DNA of 19,529 nt, taken from the NCBI GenBank assembly GCA_025800435.1, contig JAOXRV010000585.1:1-19529 (forward strand), in the 5' to 3' direction. The stretch is from Cellvibrionaceae bacterium. Its GTDB lineage: Bacteria; Pseudomonadota; Gammaproteobacteria; Pseudomonadales; Cellvibrionaceae. This document shows, in pieces, positions 14,788 through 19,529 of this stretch. A program made the position numbers and the translations under genes. The notes beneath the pieces are model-generated. The model did no database searches. It was not told the DNA's origin and worked only from the letters and a program-made list of their open reading frames with translations. Numbering within the stretch: the first letter of the stretch is position 1; every line of letters begins with the position of its first letter.

Positions 14788-16073
14788 TGGACGCCCGCGC
14801 CGCTGCCGCCCGCGCCATCGCCCAGCTGTTGCGCCAACAGGGCTCCTTGGCCAGTGCCCTGCCGCCACTGCTGCCCAAGGTTAAAGCCAAAGATCGGGGC
14901 CTGGTGCAAGAGCTGTGCTACGGCAGCCTGCGCTACTTTCACCGCCTAAACTACGGCCTGCAGCCGCTATTGCAAAAGCCCCTGGGGGCCAAAGACCAAG
15001 ATATTCAGGCGCTGCTGTTAATTGGCGCCTACCAGTTGGAGTACAGCCGCATTCCCCCCCATGCGGCGGTGGCCAGCTGTGTGGAGGCCTGCCGGGGGCT
15101 GGGAAAAAACTGGGCCACCAAACTGGTCAATGGGGTGCTGCGCAACTACCAGCGCAAGCTGCCCCTGGAGCTGCCGGCCGAGCAGCCCTGGTTGAGCAGC
15201 AGCCATCCCAAGTGGCTGTATAAACAATTGCAGCAAGCTTGGCCCGAGCAGTTTGAGGATATCCTCGACAATAACAATCAGCACCCCAGTTTTAGCCTGC
15301 GAGTAAACCGCCGCTGGGGCAGCCGCGCTCAATACTTAAACCTATTAGAACAGGCCAATATCGAGGCAAAAGCCTGCGAGTTCGCCGCCGATGGCATCAC
15401 CTTATCCCAAGCCTGTGCGGTTGAAGTGCTACCGGGCTTTAGCCAGGGCTGGGCCAGCGTGCAAGATGAAGCGGCCCAACTGGCCGCAGAGCTGATGGAG
15501 TTACAGCCGGGCCAGCGCATCTTGGATGCCTGCTGCGCACCCGGCGGCAAAACCTGCCATATTCTGGAGCGCGAACCCAGCAGCCAGGTATTGGCCATTG
15601 ACCTGGAGCCCAAGCGCCTGGCCCGGGTGCAAGAGAACCTAGAGCGCTTGCAACTAAAGGCCGAGCTAGTGACCGCCGATGCCAGCAGCGATAGCTGGTG
15701 GGATGGCCAGCAGTTTGATCGCATCCTATTAGATGCCCCCTGCTCGGCCACCGGGGTAATCCGGCGCCACCCGGATATTAAAATTTTACGCAAGCCCGCC
15801 AATATCGACGAGCTGGTAACGCTACAGGGGCAAATACTGCGTGCACTGTGGCCCAAACTTAAGCCCGGCGGCATCTTAGTCTACGCCACCTGCTCGGTTT
15901 TGCCGGCGGAAAACGAGGCCCAAGTCGAGCGCTTTTTAGAGGCAGAGGCCAGCGCCGAGGCCATGCCAATTAAGGCCAATTGGGGCCTGGCCCAAACCTT
16001 TGGCCGCCAGCTGTTTCCCCGGGCTGGGGGCGGCGACGGTTTTTATTATGCACGTATGCAAAAAATTAAATAA
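14787..16073 (+). CDS. rsmB: 16S rRNA (cytosine-967-C5)-methyltransferase
   Basis: RsmB (formerly Sun/Fmu) methylates C967 of 16S rRNA with S-adenosylmethionine. The 428 residues match the family. An N-terminal NusB-like helical RNA-binding domain covers about 1-130. The Rossmann methyltransferase domain from about 160 has the SAM loop DACCAPGGKT at 247-256, the acidic end IDLEPKR at 271-277, DAPCSATG at 316-323 with Cys319 for product release, and YATCS at 366-370 with nucleophile Cys369. The start ATG shares one base with the fmt stop. The gene is complete, and it ends 66 bp before trkA. Confidence 0.98.
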   Translation: MDARAAAARAIAQLLRQQGSLASALPPLLPKVKAKDRGLVQELCYGSLRYFHRLNYGLQPLLQKPLGAKDQDIQALLLIGAYQLEYSRIPPHAAVASCVEACRGLGKNWATKLVNGVLRNYQRKLPLELPAEQPWLSSSHPKWLYKQLQQAWPEQFEDILDNNNQHPSFSLRVNRRWGSRAQYLNLLEQANIEAKACEFAADGITLSQACAVEVLPGFSQGWASVQDEAAQLAAELMELQPGQRILDACCAPGGKTCHILEREPSSQVLAIDLEPKRLARVQENLERLQLKAELVTADASSDSWWDGQQFDRILLDAPCSATGVIRRHPDIKILRKPANIDELVTLQGQILRALWPKLKPGGILVYATCSVLPAENEAQVERFLEAEASAEAMPIKANWGLAQTFGRQLFPRAGGGDGFYYARMQKIK

Positions 16074-16083
16074 AAGGCGTAGA

Positions 16084-16127
16084 ATGGCCGATTAACCACT
16101 TAAGAGTTGGTGGTTTAAACAGGCCAT
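16084..16127. promoter_or_regulatory. Nested palindrome between rsmB and trkA
   Basis: ATGGCC at 16084-16089 pairs with GGCCAT at 16122-16127. Inside it, AACCAC at 16094-16099 pairs with GTGGTT at 16110-16115, with further A/T pairing possible on either side. The two stems stack into one 44-bp interrupted hairpin that ends 12 bp before the trkA ATG. No T-run follows, so it is a poor terminator. It could be an operator, an RNA processing site or a translational control structure for trkA. Confidence 0.5.
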
Positions 16128-16139
16128 GTTGTTCACACT

Positions 16140-17525
16140 ATGAAAATTATTATTTTGGGTGCTGGCCAGGTCGGTGGCACCCTTGCCGAGAATCTAGCCA
16201 ACGAAGCCAACGATATTACTATCGTCGATACCGACGAGCATCGCCTGCGCGAGCTGCGCGATCATATGGATATCGGTGTGGTGGTGGGCCACGCCTGCCA
16301 CCCGGATATTCTGCTGCAGGCGGGTATCGACGAGGCGGATATGCTGGTGGCGGTAACCAATAATGACGAGATCAATATGGTTGCCTGCCAGATCGCCTAC
16401 AGCCTGTTTAAAACCAAAAACAAGATTGCCCGCATTCGCGCCCACTCCTACCTCAACAAGCCGGGCCTGTTCGCCGATGAAAATATCCCCATCGATATGC
16501 TGATCAGCCCCGAGCAGCTGGTATCGAACTATATCTTTCGCCTGATTGAACACCCAGGTGCGCTACAGGTGGTGGACTTTGCCGGGGGCAAGGTACAGCT
16601 GGTGGCGGTGCGCGCTTACCACGGCGGCCCCCTGGTGGGCCAAGAGCTGCGCTTTTTGCGCCAGCATATGCCCTCGGTGGATACCCGGGTGGCGGCTATT
16701 TATCGGCGCGGCCAATCCATTACCCCCGAGGGCTCCACCGTTATCGAGGTGGACGACGAGGTATTTTTTATTGCCGCCAAAACCAATATTCGCGCGGTAA
16801 TGAGTGAGCTGCGCCGGGTCGAGACCCACTACAAGCGCATTATCGTCGCCGGCGGTGGCAATATTGGCTATCAGCTCACCAAAAGATTAGAGAGCCGCTA
16901 CGCGGTCAAACTGATCGAGTACTCGGCCCAGCGCTGCGAGTTTTTATCCGAGCAGCTAGAACGCACCATCGTGTTGCATGGCTCGGCCTCGGATCAAGAG
17001 CTATTGTTAGAAGAAAACATTGAGAGCACCGATGTGTTTCTGGCGGTTACCAACGATGACGAGGCCAATATTATGTCATCGATGCTGGCCAAGCGCCTGG
17101 GGGCGCGCAAAGTGATGACCTTAATCAGCAACCCCGCCTATGTGGATTTGGTACAGGGCGGCGATATCGATATTGCCATCTCGCCCCAGCAGACCACCCT
17201 GGGCAGCTTGCTAACCTATGTGCGCGAGGGGGATATGGTCAATATTCATTCGCTGCGCCGGGGTGCGGCCGAGGCCATTGAAATTGTCGCCCACGGCGAT
17301 GCCAAGACATCACAAGTGGTGGGCCGAGCCATCGAAGATATCGACCTGCCCGAGGGCGCCACCATCGGCGCCATTGTGCGCGAGAATAAGCGCGGCAGCG
17401 AAGTATTGATTGCCCACGACCATGTGGTGGTGGAAGACGGTGACCATGTCATTCTGTTTTTGGTCAATAAAAAGTACACCCGCGATATCGAGCGCCTGTT
17501 TGAAACCGGCATTCGGTTTTTCTAA
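16140..17525 (+). CDS. trkA: Trk potassium uptake regulatory subunit TrkA
   Basis: TrkA is the peripheral, nucleotide-binding subunit that gates the TrkH potassium channel-like transporter on the inner face of the membrane. The 461 residues match the E. coli-type protein of about 458. It contains two RCK units in tandem. The first has a Rossmann domain beginning IIILGAGQVGG (loop 7-12, acidic Asp30 at the strand 2 end) and an RCK-C part at about 140-220. The second begins IIVAGGGNIG (loop 238-243) and has an RCK-C part at about 370-455. No membrane segment is present, as expected. No strong ribosome site precedes the ATG. trkH follows after 25 nt, so the two subunits are probably cotranscribed. 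Confidence 0.97.
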   Translation: MKIIILGAGQVGGTLAENLANEANDITIVDTDEHRLRELRDHMDIGVVVGHACHPDILLQAGIDEADMLVAVTNNDEINMVACQIAYSLFKTKNKIARIRAHSYLNKPGLFADENIPIDMLISPEQLVSNYIFRLIEHPGALQVVDFAGGKVQLVAVRAYHGGPLVGQELRFLRQHMPSVDTRVAAIYRRGQSITPEGSTVIEVDDEVFFIAAKTNIRAVMSELRRVETHYKRIIVAGGGNIGYQLTKRLESRYAVKLIEYSAQRCEFLSEQLERTIVLHGSASDQELLLEENIESTDVFLAVTNDDEANIMSSMLAKRLGARKVMTLISNPAYVDLVQGGDIDIAISPQQTTLGSLLTYVREGDMVNIHSLRRGAAEAIEIVAHGDAKTSQVVGRAIEDIDLPEGATIGAIVRENKRGSEVLIAHDHVVVEDGDHVILFLVNKKYTRDIERLFETGIRFF

Positions 17526-17550
17526 TCAAGTGGGGCACACGTAGAACACT

Positions 17551-18999
17551 ATGCACTTTTCGGTCATCTTCCGAGTACTGGGTATTTTGCTGATGTTGTT
17601 CAGCATGACCCTGCTGCCCCCTATTTTTGTCTCCCTCTATTACAGCGACGAATCCCTGCTGGCGTTTGTGATGGCTCTGGGAATAATCTTTTGCACTGGC
17701 TTTTTGGTGTGGCTGCCGAGCAATAAAACCAAACACGAACTGCGCACCCGCGACGGTTTTTTAATTACCGTACTGTTTTGGTTTGTGCTGGGTGTAGCGG
17801 GCTGCCTGCCGTTTATACTGTCCGAGCACCCGGGGCTAAGCTTTACCGACGCCATGTTTGAATCGCTCTCGGGCCTGACCACCACCGGCGCTACGGTAAT
17901 CTCTGGCCTCGACGATTTGCCCCGTTCCATTCTCTACTATCGGCAGCAACTTCAATGGTTGGGGGGCATCGGTATTATTGTGATTGCGGTGGCTATTTTA
18001 CCGATGCTGGGTATCGGCGGCATGCAGCTGTACCGAGCCGAAACCCCAGGGCCGGTAAAAGATTCCAAACTGACGCCGCGCATTACCGAAACCGCCAAAG
18101 TGCTGTTTTTAATCTACTGCACCCTCACCACTACCTGCGCGCTTTCCTACTGGGCGGCAGGCATGAGCTTATTCGATGCCATTGGCCACGCCTATTCCAC
18201 CGTTGCCATCGGCGGCTTTTCTACCCACGATGCCAGCATGGGTTACTTTGATAGCCCGCTGGTTTTTATCGTGTGTATGATTTTTATGGTGCTTTCCGGG
18301 GTTAACTTTGCGCTACACTTTTACACCAGCCGAAATCGCAGTATTGCCCACTACTGGCAAGATCCGGAGTTTAAGTTCTATATAGCCTGCTTGGCGGTAG
18401 GCATCCCAATCACCGTGGGCTACCTGGCCTATACCGACACCTACGATTTTGAAACCAGCGCCATCCACGGCAGCTTTGAGTTTATATCCATCTTAACCAC
18501 TACCGGCTTTGGCACCGCTGACTTCTCCATCTGGCCGAGCTTTTTGCCCTTCTTTATTTTTCTGTTTGCGTTTATGGGCGGCTGCGCCGGCTCTACCGGC
18601 GGCGGTATCAAAGTGATCCGGGTACTGCTGATCTGCAAACAGGGCATCCGGGAAATCAAGCGTCTCATTAACCCCAATGCGGTTATCCCCATCAAGCTCA
18701 ACCAAACTTCGGTGGCCGACCGAGTGGTGGAAGCGGTGTGGGGCTTTTTTGCGGTGTTTATCATCTGCTACATGATTATGTTTATCCTGCTGATGGCAAC
18801 CGGCTTAGACTTTTTAACCGCGGTTAGTGCTGTCGGCGCCTGTATTACCAACCTCGGCCCCGGCATGGGCGATGTGGCCCTCAATTACGCCGATATTAAT
18901 AATCCCGCCAAATGGATCTTGTGCTTCGCCATGTTGCTCGGGCGCTTGGAAATTTTTACCCTATTGGTTTTATTTTCCCCTAGCTTTTGGCGCCGTTAA
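17551..18999 (+). CDS. trkH: Trk potassium uptake transmembrane subunit TrkH
   Basis: TrkH is the inner-membrane potassium-conducting subunit, working as a dimer on a TrkA ring. The 482 residues match E. coli TrkH (483). The four pore-loop repeats are visible, each with its filter sequence: TTTGAT at 110-115, TVAIGGF at 217-223, TTTGFG at 316-321 and TNLGPG at 433-438. Many hydrophobic helices surround them, and GCAGSTGGGIK at 344-354 is the family's intramembrane loop region after the third repeat. The C-terminal GRLEIFTLLVLFSPSFWRR is characteristic. The gene lies 25 nt after trkA. All four filter glycines are kept, so the protein should be functional. Confidence 0.98.
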   Translation: MHFSVIFRVLGILLMLFSMTLLPPIFVSLYYSDESLLAFVMALGIIFCTGFLVWLPSNKTKHELRTRDGFLITVLFWFVLGVAGCLPFILSEHPGLSFTDAMFESLSGLTTTGATVISGLDDLPRSILYYRQQLQWLGGIGIIVIAVAILPMLGIGGMQLYRAETPGPVKDSKLTPRITETAKVLFLIYCTLTTTCALSYWAAGMSLFDAIGHAYSTVAIGGFSTHDASMGYFDSPLVFIVCMIFMVLSGVNFALHFYTSRNRSIAHYWQDPEFKFYIACLAVGIPITVGYLAYTDTYDFETSAIHGSFEFISILTTTGFGTADFSIWPSFLPFFIFLFAFMGGCAGSTGGGIKVIRVLLICKQGIREIKRLINPNAVIPIKLNQTSVADRVVEAVWGFFAVFIICYMIMFILLMATGLDFLTAVSAVGACITNLGPGMGDVALNYADINNPAKWILCFAMLLGRLEIFTLLVLFSPSFWRR

Positions 19000-19046
19000 G
19001 TTAGGCCAAACCAAAATAACCATTATTTTTGCCGAGGAAGCTTCCC

Positions 19047-19529
19047 ATGATCGTCGCGCGCTCACTACTGCTAAGCCTGGCCCTAGCCGGCCCGCTGGCC
19101 CAGGCTGATGCCCTGCAAGGCTTGATCGAAACTATTGTGGATAAACGCCTGCCCCAAACCCTGTACGAGGGCAAGGCCATTGCCTGGGAGTATGGCTTTT
19201 ACGATTTGACCATTAGCAAAGCCGGCAGCGCTAAAATTGTCAGCGCTGAAAAACACATTGAAGCCAGCATGCCCCTGCACATTACGCTCAAGGGCGATAT
19301 TAAAAAGAAGCTGTTTGGCAGTGAAATAGAAATTAGCTGCAGCAGTGAATTTAGCACCAACAGTAAAATGGCCCTGGAGCCGGTATGGGCCGACTCGCTG
19401 CAAGCCAAGCTCAACTTTGATCTCCCCATCCCCCCCACTGAAATGGATTGCCAAGGCTTACGCCTACCCATTCAAGTCCCACTGCAGCAATTAATTGCCC
19501 AGGAAAAACCCGACTGGGAAAAACAAGCC
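19047..19529 (+). CDS. Exported protein, 3' end beyond the window
   Basis: An open frame runs from an ATG at 19047 to the last base (161 codons, no stop). GAGG lies nine bases upstream of the ATG, a good ribosome site. The first 20 residues form a signal peptide (basic Arg5, hydrophobic core, cut after AQA). The mature part is beta-rich and mixed, with two cysteines at 98 and 134, and sections such as LPQTLYEG near 35-42 and PDWEKQ at the end. The pattern faintly recalls DUF4403-type periplasmic proteins, but I cannot confirm this from one third or less of a possible sequence. It follows trkH by 47 bp on the same strand. Its function is unknown. Confidence 0.75.
   Translation, partial: MIVARSLLLSLALAGPLAQADALQGLIETIVDKRLPQTLYEGKAIAWEYGFYDLTISKAGSAKIVSAEKHIEASMPLHITLKGDIKKKLFGSEIEISCSSEFSTNSKMALEPVWADSLQAKLNFDLPIPPTEMDCQGLRLPIQVPLQQLIAQEKPDWEKQA

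Noticed and set aside
15329..15874. A 181-codon open frame on the minus strand opposite rsmB
   Set aside because: rsmB is fully supported. The antisense product is Ser-rich with no recognisable domain.

Overview
This window is chromosomal DNA from a gammaproteobacterium. It looks like a marine Pseudomonadales/Cellvibrionales-type organism, but the genus cannot be read from sequence alone. The main clue is gene order: aroE, hemF, tsaC, dprA, LysM gene | def, fmt, rsmB, trkA closely matches the locus known near the origin in Pseudomonas. Most of the window is housekeeping, and the genes are complete and tightly packed.

Left edge (1-2010, minus strand): a three-gene unit in the order exported/membrane protein (DUF6249-like), ECF sigma factor, small two-helix membrane protein that may be its anti-sigma factor. 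A 21-22 bp tandem repeat starts at the sigma stop codon and runs into the sigma/membrane-protein gap.

Next (2133-6690, minus strand): dprA, purE, tsaC, hemF and aroE, all read right to left. They cover DNA uptake/recombination, purine synthesis, tRNA t6A modification, haem synthesis and shikimate synthesis. The 484-bp tsaC-hemF gap holds two separate inverted-repeat elements. purE has no purK beside it.

Centre (7066-11717): a convergent signalling pair lies between dprA and the LysM gene, which are neighbours in Pseudomonas. One gene encodes a receiver-DUF3369-HD-GYP response regulator, a predicted cyclic-di-GMP phosphodiesterase. The other encodes a 1024-residue protein with a kinase C-lobe-like remnant, an AAA/STAND-type ATPase, a helical region and a histidine kinase. 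By eye this block is richer in A+T than its flanks. It is the most distinctive part of the window.

Right part (12026-19529): a secreted LysM protein on the minus strand faces def-fmt-rsmB on the plus strand (formylmethionine handling and 16S rRNA m5C967 methylation). Then come trkA-trkH (Trk potassium uptake) and the first 161 residues of an exported protein that runs off the window. I saw no tRNA, rRNA, CRISPR array, transposase or phage gene.
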